Below the pieces are notes generated by a model. That model worked only from the letters and a program-made list of their open reading frames with translations, did no database searches and had not been told where the DNA came from. Below are positions 17,350-25,037 of a DNA stretch of 64,000 nt, in pieces. The DNA comes from Sulfurimonas sp. (lineage in GTDB: Bacteria; Campylobacterota; Campylobacteria; Campylobacterales; Sulfurimonadaceae): assembly GCA_013791885.1 (NCBI GenBank), contig VMSZ01000034.1, forward strand, positions 1-64,000, in the 5' to 3' direction. Numbering within the stretch: the stretch's first letter is position 1; every line of letters begins with the position of its first letter. The translations under genes and the position numbers were made by a program.

Positions 17350-18057
17350 TTGAAAATAAATAAAAGTTTTAGTACAAACGCTATTGCTGCTCTTTTGGTT
17401 GGGCTCTCTTTTGTCTTTACGGAGTATTCATCACTCTTACTTTTTGGAGGACTTTTTGCACTTTCAGGTGCTCTTACAAACCAGCTGGCTATTCATATGC
17501 TCTTTGAACGTGTTCCTCTTTTGTACGGTTCGGGTGTTATTCCTGCAAGATTTGAAGCTTTTAAAGAAGCTATTAAAAAGCTCATGATGAGTGAGTTTTT
17601 TACCAAAGAAAAACTGGACGAATTTTTTAATAAAGAAGAACAAAAAATAAATCTCGAACCTATCATAGAACAAACAGATTTCACTCCCGCATTTGATGCT
17701 CTGAGCAAAACAGTAATGGAGTCTTCTTTTGGAGGTATGCTTGGTATGTTCGGAGGAGAAAGTGCACTCAGTGGTCTAAGAGAACCATTTTCACATAAAA
17801 TGAAAATTGCGGTTATTAAGATAGTAAACTCTGAAGCATTTAACCAAACTCTTCAAGCACACATGCAAAATTCCTCTTTGAGTGAGGATATGATTCACTC
17901 TATTGAGAAAATTGTAGATGCAAGACTCGACGAACTGACCCCTTTAATGGTTAAAGAGATTGTTCAAAGGCTCATTCGTGAGCACCTTGAGTGGCTTGTT
18001 GTTTGGGGTGGTGTATTTGGCGGACTTATTGGCGTTATAAGTTCTACTATTTTATAA
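17350..18057 (+). CDS. DUF445 family membrane protein
   Basis: This 235-residue protein has two N-terminal membrane helices (about 8-45) and a C-terminal one (about 213-233). The middle is helical and soluble. SGALTNQLAIHMLFERVPLLYGSGVIP is the DUF445 signature that follows the first hydrophobic region. The TTG start is preceded by AAAGGA. Function is unknown in the family. It is monocistronic with its own TATAAT and converges on the gene at 18070. Confidence 0.8.
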   Translation: MKINKSFSTNAIAALLVGLSFVFTEYSSLLLFGGLFALSGALTNQLAIHMLFERVPLLYGSGVIPARFEAFKEAIKKLMMSEFFTKEKLDEFFNKEEQKINLEPIIEQTDFTPAFDALSKTVMESSFGGMLGMFGGESALSGLREPFSHKMKIAVIKIVNSEAFNQTLQAHMQNSSLSEDMIHSIEKIVDARLDELTPLMVKEIVQRLIREHLEWLVVWGGVFGGLIGVISSTIL

Positions 18058-18069
18058 AATGCAAAGATT

Positions 18070-18678
18070 CTAGGGTTTCTTTGGAAACTCTATTCTCTCT
18101 TGCTTGTACTCTTTTTTAGTTTTTAGATCGTTAGCGTATCTGTTTTTCAACTCCATCTCAACTCTTTTAAGTTCATCATCTAAGGGGAATGCCTCTCTGG
18201 CTTGTTTAACAGCTTTAATTGCATTTTCTACATCCAACTCCTTTGAGTTAATATCTATCTTATTAAAAAGATTATGCAGTATTTTAAGAGGTTCGCCTAA
18301 GACCACTGCATACCAATTGTTTTTATAAAAAAGTTGCAACATAACACCGTCGTCTCGGGTATAATCAGCAAAATTAATGTGGTACTCATCACTCTTGTTT
18401 TCTGCTTTTTTACTCCACTCAGTCATGGTGTAATTCTCTTGATTTAGAGAAATAGTAGCCAGTCTAAAGTTAAGATGTCTATGGTTAAACGCTACTTCTT
18501 CGCCGTACGCATGAAGTTCACTGTTATTGCGCTGTATCTTTGCTATGTCTTTAAAAGTAGAAAAATCAATAGCACCCGTACTTAGCGGCGTCATTTTTAC
18601 TTTTTGTGAGCCGTTTACTATATAAAAATCAGCACAAAGAGTCACACTAAAAAGCAAAGCAAGCAGTAAAAACTTCAC
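18070..18678 (-). CDS. Exported protein of unknown function
   Basis: The 202-residue product starts with a clean signal peptide, MKFLLLALLFSVTLCA, followed by DFYIVNG. The remainder is mixed, with a lysine-rich tail ending EFPKKP. I recognise no domain. The GTG start overlaps the stop of the upstream S4-domain gene (GTGA), so the two are translationally coupled. Its 3' end lies 13 bases from the end of the DUF445 gene. Confidence 0.75.
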   Translation of the reverse strand: MKFLLLALLFSVTLCADFYIVNGSQKVKMTPLSTGAIDFSTFKDIAKIQRNNSELHAYGEEVAFNHRHLNFRLATISLNQENYTMTEWSKKAENKSDEYHINFADYTRDDGVMLQLFYKNNWYAVVLGEPLKILHNLFNKIDINSKELDVENAIKAVKQAREAFPLDDELKRVEMELKNRYANDLKTKKEYKQERIEFPKKP

Positions 18679-18884
18679 GAACCTACAACCTCAATTTTCA
18701 CGTCATCAATCTCTATCACATCACCCGCAACTATTTTTGCCCTTTTTCTTACTTCAACAATGCCGTTTCTTTTAACGTGTCCATCAGCAACAATGTACTT
18801 TGCCTGAGCTCCGCTGTCTACCAAATCTAAAACTTTAATAAGTTTAAAAAGCTCTATATATTCATCTTGTAATTCAAATTTCAT
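18675..18884 (-). CDS. S4-domain RNA-binding protein (YbcJ/RlbA type)
   Basis: This is a compact S4 fold of 69 residues. FIELFKLIKVLDLVDSG-like start, AKYIVADGHVKRNG and KRAKIVAGDVIEI are the alpha-L motif and following strands of S4 domains, which bind structured RNA. I chose the ATG at 18884 (MKFELQDEYI) because AGGG precedes it and S4 homologues begin there; the frame extends to 18974 without a ribosome site. It is followed by the exported protein in a GTGA overlap. It is divergent from the gene at 18943. Confidence 0.82.
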   Translation of the reverse strand: MKFELQDEYIELFKLIKVLDLVDSGAQAKYIVADGHVKRNGIVEVRKRAKIVAGDVIEIDDVKIEVVGS

Positions 18885-18929
18885 GTTAACCCTGTTCATA
18901 TCTTTTTTGTAATCATATCCAAGAAGTGT

Positions 18930-18935
18930 TATAAT
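18930..18935 (+). promoter_or_regulatory. -10 box placed for a leaderless transcript
   Basis: TATAAT ends 7 bases before the ATG at 18943. Transcription normally begins about that distance downstream of the -10 box, so the mRNA would start at or next to the A of the ATG with no ribosome site. A GGA triplet lies in the gap but would not be transcribed usefully. Confidence 0.5.
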
Positions 18936-18942
18936 CTGGATT

Positions 18943-19584
18943 ATGCAAATTGGATTCAATACTTTATATGACATCGGCTCTGCTTACACCATTAAAATCA
19001 ACGAAAAAGAGATGCTTATAATTGAGGAAGATAAACTCAGAAGTGTCAAAAAAAGCGATAGTGAAAAAATAGCGAGTGAAGTCAAAACAGGGCAAGAAAA
19101 AAAAGATATTCTTAAAGCGAATGGACCTGAAAAACTCAGTGAAGATGAGCAGAGAATGGTCAATAACTTAGCTTCTAGAGATTCTGAAGTCCGTGCTCAC
19201 GAGGCAGCACACCAGGCTGCTGGCGGCGGTATGACAGGGGCCGCTTCTTTTACCTATCAGCAAGGCCCGGATGGGAAAATGTACGCCATCGGCGGTGAAG
19301 TTTCTATAAGTATGAAGAGTGGCTCCACTCCCGAGGAAACTATCGCAAACGCAAGACAAATCGCAGCGGCTGCCATGGCGGCAGGAAACCCAAGCCCTCA
19401 AGATTTCGCAGTCGCTTCAAGTGCCAGAGTTATGGAGATGAAAGCCCAACAACAACTGGCAAGAAAAGAACAAGAAGCTGTGCAAGGGAAAGAAATTTAT
19501 CAGAATGAAGCCAATAAAAATAGTTTCACGATAGAAAAAGAAAACGCTTCTAAAGACGTAATAGAAGCTGGTATATCTGCTTAA
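18943..19584 (+). CDS. SprA/CJM1_0395-type putative metalloprotease
   Basis: This 213-residue protein has the family core at about 75-165: SEVRAHEAAHQAAGGG with an HExxH-like HEAAH at 86-90, then SFTYQQGPDGKMYAIGGEVSI and repeated Ala-rich helices. The family (SprA-related) occurs in Campylobacter and relatives. The zinc-type motif suggests a metalloprotease, but a third ligand is not obvious and activity is unproven. The C-terminal 50 residues are charged and look disordered. It converges on the gene at 19581 with a 4-base overlap. Confidence 0.82.
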   Translation: MQIGFNTLYDIGSAYTIKINEKEMLIIEEDKLRSVKKSDSEKIASEVKTGQEKKDILKANGPEKLSEDEQRMVNNLASRDSEVRAHEAAHQAAGGGMTGAASFTYQQGPDGKMYAIGGEVSISMKSGSTPEETIANARQIAAAAMAAGNPSPQDFAVASSARVMEMKAQQQLARKEQEAVQGKEIYQNEANKNSFTIEKENASKDVIEAGISA

Positions 19585-20123
19585 GCTTCCTTATTAAAAA
19601 TTGAAAATCCTAAATCATTCATAGCCATATCCACTATTTCTGTGGCCTTTTGCATAGTTATTTGAGAAATTTCAGGAAGTTTCCCGCCCCACATCTCTTC
19701 GGCTTGCTTAAAACCCAAAAGCATTCCTTCACGGCCTGCACGTAGTTTACTCTCGTCTCCACCTGCCCCATTAATTACAAAATCAGCAATTCTTTGTGAA
19801 GTCTGCTTTATACCAAACATACCGTCTTCACTGACAAGAGCTGCAGCTTCATCTTTAGAAAGCTCAGCGATTGGCTTACCGCCATAACCAACGTCATTTA
19901 AAAAACTTTGGAATTCATCATACGCTTTTGTAAATTTGTCATCCAATTTTAAGAGATTGCTCTGAACCGAAGCTGCCTGAAATGTAAAAGCATTTGCATT
20001 TTGAACAATCTGCTCTTTGAGTTCTTTTGCTTCGTCCAGACTCAACTTCTCAGTATATAAATTCTTCACTCCCGAAAAATCCTGTACATGACTTGCATTA
20101 TTTTGACCGGCTGATATTTTCAT
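19581..20123 (-). CDS. DUF5610-like protein, possibly flagellum-associated
   Basis: This is a 180-residue soluble helical protein. The segment around SKLRAGREGMLLGFKQAEEMWGGKLPEIS resembles the GFxxA...GGxLPxIS motif of DUF5610-type proteins, which databases have sometimes mislabelled hydrogenase-4 component G. The start has no signal peptide. Upstream, CGATAT on the minus strand at 20162-20167 matches the sigma-28 -10 of Campylobacterota, which hints at control by FliA. The assignment to the family is from motif memory only. Confidence 0.6.
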   Translation of the reverse strand: MKISAGQNNASHVQDFSGVKNLYTEKLSLDEAKELKEQIVQNANAFTFQAASVQSNLLKLDDKFTKAYDEFQSFLNDVGYGGKPIAELSKDEAAALVSEDGMFGIKQTSQRIADFVINGAGGDESKLRAGREGMLLGFKQAEEMWGGKLPEISQITMQKATEIVDMAMNDLGFSIFNKEA

Positions 20124-20161
20124 CTATTACCCCCTGTTTTGGACTCTTTGTAGTAACATAT

Positions 20162-20188
20162 ATATCGACATTTTCAAACTTTTTTAAA
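20162..20188 (-). promoter_or_regulatory. Weak sigma-28-like promoter
   Basis: On the minus strand CGATAT (20162-20167) lies about 40 bases before the start of the 180-residue gene. An A/T-rich -35 region, TTTAAA, is 15 bases upstream and matches the TAAAGT-type consensus only partly. The -10 is identical to the one before flgM. Confidence 0.4.
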
Positions 20189-20226
20189 AAATATAAAAAA
20201 ATTATACACCGATTACATATTTTAGG

Positions 20227-20232
20227 TATAAT
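20227..20232 (+). promoter_or_regulatory. Cold-shock gene promoter -10 box
   Basis: TATAAT within GGTATAATATTTT. It predicts a transcript start near 20240 and therefore a 5' leader of about 125 bases before the cold-shock gene. Confidence 0.6.
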
Positions 20233-20242
20233 ATTTTCGATG

Positions 20243-20345
20243 AAAGATGAGGCTCGAGTTCATCTTTAGTGTGTAATTTTGTTTTTTGCTCAATTGTTAC
20301 CTAAAGACTCTCCAAATTTCGACTCCACTTCTAAGAAGTGATTTT
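20243..20345 (+). promoter_or_regulatory. Structured 5' leader of the cold-shock gene
   Basis: Two hairpins can be drawn in the leader. AAAGATGA (20243-20250) pairs with TCATCTTT (20260-20267) right at the predicted transcript start. CACTTC (20326-20331) pairs with GAAGTG (20335-20340) and is followed by ATTTTT, an intrinsic-terminator shape just ahead of the ribosome site. Long structured leaders that act as temperature sensors are known for cspA-type genes; a thermosensor or attenuator here is inference. Confidence 0.5.
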
Positions 20346-20365
20346 TAAAAAAGTAGGTACTACAA

Positions 20366-20584
20366 ATGGCAGAATTACAACAAGGATCAGTAAAATGGTT
20401 CAACGAAGAAAAAGGTTACGGCTTTATTCAACAAGATAACGGTGGAAAAGACGTATTCGTACACTTCCGTCAAGTTAACAACACTGGTCATGGTCGTGTT
20501 TCACTTGCTGAAGGTCAAAGAGTTTCTTTCGAAGTAGGCGAAGGTCAAAAAGGTCCACAGGCAGAAAACGTTACTGCACTGTAA
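20366..20584 (+). CDS. Cold-shock domain protein (CspA family)
   Basis: This 72-residue single-domain nucleic-acid-binding protein has RNP1 as KGYGFI and RNP2 as VFVHF, with [11 protein letters not shown] at the N-terminus. Such proteins melt mRNA structure and are induced on cold shock or growth upshift. It has its own promoter and a long leader. It is convergent with ackA, and the two are separated by an 11-bp stem terminator. Confidence 0.95.
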   Translation: MAELQQGSVKWFNEEKGYGFIQQDNGGKDVFVHFRQVNNTGHGRVSLAEGQRVSFEVGEGQKGPQAENVTAL

Positions 20585-20598
20585 TCTTATAAAAACAC

Positions 20599-20624
20599 TT
20601 TTACAGGCTCTTTAGCCTGTAAAA
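20599..20624. terminator. Bidirectional terminator between csp and ackA
   Basis: TTTTACAGGCT (20599-20609) pairs perfectly with AGCCTGTAAAA (20614-20624) over a CTTT loop. On the minus strand the stem is followed by GTGTTTTTAT, so it serves ackA best; the stem's own A/T ends also give a U-tract for the plus strand. Confidence 0.75.
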
Positions 20625-20627
20625 CTT

Positions 20628-21665
20628 CTACTTATTCTCTAAAGCTTCAATACATTCCATTGCAATTTCAAGTTCTTCATCTGTTTCAATTACTAAACTT
20701 TTTATATCTTTAAATAAAGCGCTTTCTAAAACCCTTTCTCGTACATAAGTAGAATGCTCTCCTATTCCGCCTGTAAAAACAATGGCATCTACCCGACCTA
20801 AAAGTGCCATGTAGCCACCCACATATTTTTTAATGCGTCGTATCATCATTTCAAGTGCAAGTTTTGCTTTTTCATCTGCTGAATCTAGTAAAGAACGAAC
20901 ATCATTATTACCGCAAATACCGAGTAAACCAGATTTTTTATTCAGTAAAGCATCTACTTCATCTGCACTCATTCCAAGTTCTCTTTGCATGTAAATAACA
21001 ATAGCCGGGTCTATATCTCCGCATCTAGAACCCATAACAAGACCTTCAAGCGGTGTAAAACCCATAGATGTATCTATGCTTTTACCCTTCTCTATGGCAC
21101 AGGCACTTGCTCCGTTTCCAAGATGCAGTGTTATAAGGTTTAACTTATTTAGGTCTTTCTCTAAAATCTCGGCCGCTTTTTTAGAAACATATGCATGCGA
21201 ACTTCCGTGAAAACCATAACGTCTTATTTTATGTTTTTCATACATCTCAAGCGGTAAAGCATATAAAAAGGCTTCTTTGGGAATACTTGAGTGAAACGCG
21301 GTGTCAAATACTGCGATTTGTGGAGTATTTGGAGCTTTTTTTTGACACACTAAAATCCCTTCCAGATTTGCCGGATTGTGTAAAGGTGCGAGCGGAATAA
21401 TTGTTTTGATTGCGTTTATAACTTTTTCATCAATCAGCGTTGCTTTTGAAAAAGTATCTCCTCCGTGCACCACTCTATGAGCAATTCCGTCGAGCAAAGA
21501 AAAGTCAATACCTAAGCTTTTAATTGCCTCATGATGCGTTTGAAAAGCAGAATTGAGTTCTCCGATATGTTCTACATTTTTTGAAGATATAAGCTCTTTT
21601 GTATCCATATCAAATATTTTGAATTTTAGCGAAGAACTTCCTGAATTAAGTACTGCTATTTTCAT
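20628..21665 (-). CDS. ackA: Acetate kinase, compact form
   Basis: This enzyme interconverts acetyl phosphate and ADP with acetate and ATP. NSGSSSLKFK at the N-terminus, HRVVHGG, RRYGFHGSSHAYV, HLGNGAS, DTSMGFTPLEG, RCGDIDP and FTGGIGEH are ASKHA acetate-kinase motifs, so catalytic parts are complete. At 345 residues it is about 50 shorter than usual; the missing parts are near the N-terminus and in the last quarter (ALFKDIKSLVIETDEEL). Its start overlaps the pta stop (TGATG), making a pta-ackA operon. Confidence 0.93.
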   Translation of the reverse strand: MKIAVLNSGSSSLKFKIFDMDTKELISSKNVEHIGELNSAFQTHHEAIKSLGIDFSLLDGIAHRVVHGGDTFSKATLIDEKVINAIKTIIPLAPLHNPANLEGILVCQKKAPNTPQIAVFDTAFHSSIPKEAFLYALPLEMYEKHKIRRYGFHGSSHAYVSKKAAEILEKDLNKLNLITLHLGNGASACAIEKGKSIDTSMGFTPLEGLVMGSRCGDIDPAIVIYMQRELGMSADEVDALLNKKSGLLGICGNNDVRSLLDSADEKAKLALEMMIRRIKKYVGGYMALLGRVDAIVFTGGIGEHSTYVRERVLESALFKDIKSLVIETDEELEIAMECIEALENK

Positions 21666-23746
21666 CAGTTTTGACCCGCCTGAACAGCAGTAATTGCGAC
21701 AGTATTAACAATATCTTCGACAAGGCAGCCCCGGCTTAAATCGTTTACAGGTTTATTTAGACCCTGTAAAATTGGTCCGACAGCAACTGCATTGCTTGAA
21801 CGCTGGACTGCCTTGTATGTATTATTTCCAGTATTTAAATCCGGGAAAATAAAAACTGTTGCCAAGCCTGCTACCTTAGAATTTGGAAGTTTAGTTGAAG
21901 CTACCGATTTATTTACCGCAGCATCGTACTGAATCGGCCCCTCTATAAGTAAATCCGGATTTCTTCCTTTTACTATTTTTGTTGCTTCTCTTACTTTCTC
22001 CACATCTGCTCCGCTTCCACTGTCTCCGGTAGAATAAGAAAGCATGGCTATTTTTGGATCTATACCAAACGCAGCGGCTGTTTTTGCTGATGAGATAGCA
22101 ATCTGTGCGAGAGACTCTGCATTTGGATCTTGATTGACTGCACAATCTCCATAAACGAGTACCTTTGTCTCTAAACACATAAAGAAAACACTTGAGACAA
22201 TTGAAACATCAGGTGTAGTTTTTATAATTTGCAAGGCAGGCAGCACAGTATCGCCCGTTGAGTGGATTGCTCCGCTCACCATGCCATCTGCGTAGCCAAG
22301 TTGAACCATCATAGTCCCAAAATAATTGACCTTACTCATAGCATCTTCTGCCCCATGATATGTCAGCCCTTTGTTTTTTCTCATCTCATAAAAGACGGAG
22401 ATAAACTCTCTCATCAGTGCAGAATCTGTATGTTCAATTATTGTGGCTTTACTCAAATCAAGCCCTAAACGCAAGGAATTTTCTTTAATTTTTTCTTTAT
22501 TCCCTATGAGAATAATTTCAGCAACATCCCGCAGCATTATAATTTCTGCCGCTCTTAAAATTCTCTCATCACTGCTTTCAGGAAGTACAATGCGTTTTTT
22601 ATTTCTGCGAGCCATTTCAAAGAGTTTATACTCAAACATCATAGGCGTCATAATGTTACTTGTACTGCTTGCTATTTTATTTTCTATGTAAGCAGTGTCT
22701 ACTGTAGCATTAAAAAGACCCAAAGAAAGAGCAATTTTTCTGTCACTTCCAAGACGTATTCTAGAGTGAATTTTAGAAATATTTCTCGCTGTTTCATATG
22801 TGTCAGTATCTACTGCAAGTATAGGAATTGTAAACTGTTCAAGGCCAAAAATGAGTTTATTAATATTTGGATGAGCCCGCATATTGAATGGAAATATTAT
22901 GGCTGAAATATTTGCGTACGATTTAGAATACAAAGCTCCCAAAAGCCCTAAAATGATGTCAGAGCGGTCTGCTGGGACTATCACCAAGTCATCTTCTTCT
23001 ATATGGTCTAAAAAATTATCCAAAGTCAGCGCTGCAACTCTTACTTTTCGTATGCTTCTGGTACGGTCTTCTTTTGTTAAAAGTACTTCTTTAGCTTTAA
23101 GCCCATCCATGAGATCCTGAATACTTAACAAACTGAGTTCTTCAACTTCCTTGAGCAGATATATTTTTTCCTCAAAATCCTGAAGTTTTACTTGAATTTC
23201 TTCATATTTTTTTGTATCGAGTCTATTTATGAACGTGGCAAAGTGTGAACATCCCTGACTTAATAAATTTTCATTCTCTATCATAATATCTTCGTAAAGC
23301 TCTTGCGTCGTTCGCTCTTTTGCGTTTATTATATTGATGTACGGTGAGCCAAAGTTTTGGGCTATTTTAATGTTTAAATCATAGTTAATATTAGCATTCA
23401 AAAAAGAGCGTCGAATACCTTCACATAAAACAAAATCATAGTTTGACTCAAGTTTTTTAAACTTTTCTATAAGCCCGTTTATGAGTTCATGGAACCTGTT
23501 GGAGGCTATCATATTTTCAACATATTCAATGTCGTAGCCATAAGCATCTTCATACTTCATATCTAGGTTATATCTTTGTAAAATAAAATCTATATCTTCA
23601 TCTCTTCTCTCTTTTGATGCAATAATAGGGCGGAAAAATGCAACTCTGTGCAGATTTCTTTTTAAAATCTCCATCATTCCCATAGATACGAAAAGCATGC
23701 CTGCGTTTATCTCTTGTGCCGATATAAAAAGTGATTTTGTTTTCAT
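21665..23746 (-). CDS. pta: Phosphate acetyltransferase
   Basis: This enzyme converts acetyl-CoA and phosphate to acetyl phosphate. It is the long, 693-residue form: an N-terminal P-loop-like/BioD-type region, a DRTGG-type middle domain, and a C-terminal catalytic domain from about residue 375 (KRIVLPESSDERILRAAE, then LSYSTGDSGSG and EGPIQYDAAVN). It is first gene of pta-ackA. Its start is 48 bases from the divergent YchJ-like gene. The pair supports overflow or acetate assimilation, depending on the organism's carbon source. Confidence 0.94.
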   Translation of the reverse strand: MKTKSLFISAQEINAGMLFVSMGMMEILKRNLHRVAFFRPIIASKERRDEDIDFILQRYNLDMKYEDAYGYDIEYVENMIASNRFHELINGLIEKFKKLESNYDFVLCEGIRRSFLNANINYDLNIKIAQNFGSPYINIINAKERTTQELYEDIMIENENLLSQGCSHFATFINRLDTKKYEEIQVKLQDFEEKIYLLKEVEELSLLSIQDLMDGLKAKEVLLTKEDRTRSIRKVRVAALTLDNFLDHIEEDDLVIVPADRSDIILGLLGALYSKSYANISAIIFPFNMRAHPNINKLIFGLEQFTIPILAVDTDTYETARNISKIHSRIRLGSDRKIALSLGLFNATVDTAYIENKIASSTSNIMTPMMFEYKLFEMARRNKKRIVLPESSDERILRAAEIIMLRDVAEIILIGNKEKIKENSLRLGLDLSKATIIEHTDSALMREFISVFYEMRKNKGLTYHGAEDAMSKVNYFGTMMVQLGYADGMVSGAIHSTGDTVLPALQIIKTTPDVSIVSSVFFMCLETKVLVYGDCAVNQDPNAESLAQIAISSAKTAAAFGIDPKIAMLSYSTGDSGSGADVEKVREATKIVKGRNPDLLIEGPIQYDAAVNKSVASTKLPNSKVAGLATVFIFPDLNTGNNTYKAVQRSSNAVAVGPILQGLNKPVNDLSRGCLVEDIVNTVAITAVQAGQN

Positions 23747-23794
23747 GGTTATTTGCCTTTATTTGTGTTAGTATATCGAAAAAAAAGAGTCGCT

Positions 23795-24235
23795 ATGAAG
23801 TGTTTTTGCGGAAGTAATGAAGATTTTAATGAGTGTTGCGGTGCAATAATAGATGCTACTAAAAAAGCCTCAACACCTGAGGAGTTGATGCGAAGTCGTT
23901 ACAGCGCATATGTGCAAGGAAATGGCAGATACTTAGTTTTAAGTGCAAGTAAAGAGAGCCGCTACGATGAAGACGTAGAGCTGATAGAAGAGTTTAGTAA
24001 TTCTGTCAAGTGGCTGGGGTTGCAAGTCTTAAACGCAACAGATGAGTTTGTAGAGTTTAAAGCTTTCTACAAAGATGCCGAAGGTATTAAAGTGCTTCAT
24101 GAAAAAAGCAGATTTGTTTTAGAAGATGGCTTTTGGCTTTATGCTGATGGAACACTGTACAACACAAAAGTTCAAAGAAATGATTCTTGCCCTTGTCAAA
24201 GCGGAAAAAAATACAAAAAATGCTGCGGAATTTAG
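23795..24235 (+). CDS. YchJ-family SEC-C protein
   Basis: This 146-residue protein has SEC-C zinc motifs at both ends: CFCGSNEDFNECC at the N-terminus and CPCQSGKKYKKCC at the C-terminus. Between them lies the NTF2-like YchJ domain with ELMRSRYSAYV. The ATG at 23795 puts the first cysteine motif at the N-terminus, as in the family; an in-frame ATG at 23753 would add an unrelated stretch. Function is not firmly known; the motif binds zinc. It converges on the permease gene with a 4-base overlap. Confidence 0.88.
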   Translation: MKCFCGSNEDFNECCGAIIDATKKASTPEELMRSRYSAYVQGNGRYLVLSASKESRYDEDVELIEEFSNSVKWLGLQVLNATDEFVEFKAFYKDAEGIKVLHEKSRFVLEDGFWLYADGTLYNTKVQRNDSCPCQSGKKYKKCCGI

Positions 24236-25029
24236 GCCTGAATCTGCTTTTGATTTGTAAGTTGCTGCAGATAGTTTGAAATATTTATAAGTGAAAATGT
24301 CACGAGAAAAATCATCAAACCAGGGAAAAAACTAACCCACCAGGCAATTTCTACAACATCCTTTCCACCGCTGAGTATCGTTCCCCAACTCATCTGCGGT
24401 GCAACGATTCCAAGCCCTAAAAAACTAAGCCCAGACTCTGCAAGAATGGCTCCGCCTACTCCAAAGGTAAAACTGACAAAATATATTGGAGCCAAAATCG
24501 GAGCATAATATTTAAGCAGAATTTTTATTTTACTTGACTTTGCAATGCCAAGTATTTTAATGTAGGGCTTTGAACCGATACTAAAGCTCTCAGAACGGAT
24601 TAGCCTCGCTGTAGTCATCCAGCCTGTAATTGAGATAATAACAATAAGTACCCAGGCAGAGGCATTAACATAACTTACAAGGGCTAAGAGTAAAAAGAAG
24701 GTTGGAAATGTTAAAAACAAATCTACAGTCACAATAAAAGCTTTATCTACTTTACCTCTAAAATATCCGGCTGTAGCCCCTAGAATAAGACCAATAAATG
24801 ACGCAATAAACGCAGAACCAACTCCAATAATAAGAGAAATCTTTCCGCCTTCTATAAGTCTGGCCAAAATATCGCGGCCAAGTCTGTCTGTTCCTAAAAA
24901 ATGTTCAAATGAAGGCGCTACTAAAATAGCGTTGTAATCTAGAGAGTAAGGGCTGAGTCCATAAAAAAATGAACCTAAAAAAGAGAACAAAACCACAAAC
25001 GCCAAAATTGCTATACTGAAATATGGCAT
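24232..25029 (-). CDS. Orphan DppC/OppC-type ABC transporter permease
   Basis: This is an inner-membrane permease of 265 residues with about six helices. HFLGTDRLGRDILARLIEGGKISL is the DppC-type N-terminal signature, and ESGLSFLGLGIVAPQMSWG is the EAA-type loop that contacts the ATPase. Normally it works with DppB, ATPases and a binding protein for peptides or nickel; none of these lie nearby. It follows flgK by 8 bases on the same strand, so it is probably transcribed with the flagellar genes. Confidence 0.88.
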   Translation of the reverse strand: MPYFSIAILAFVVLFSFLGSFFYGLSPYSLDYNAILVAPSFEHFLGTDRLGRDILARLIEGGKISLIIGVGSAFIASFIGLILGATAGYFRGKVDKAFIVTVDLFLTFPTFFLLLALVSYVNASAWVLIVIISITGWMTTARLIRSESFSIGSKPYIKILGIAKSSKIKILLKYYAPILAPIYFVSFTFGVGGAILAESGLSFLGLGIVAPQMSWGTILSGGKDVVEIAWWVSFFPGLMIFLVTFSLINISNYLQQLTNQKQIQA

Positions 25030-25037
25030 GCCTGCGT

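Noticed and set aside
19581-20123. Hydrogenase-4 component G
   Set aside because: No hydrogenase gene is nearby and the protein has no metal motif; the label is a database habit for this family.
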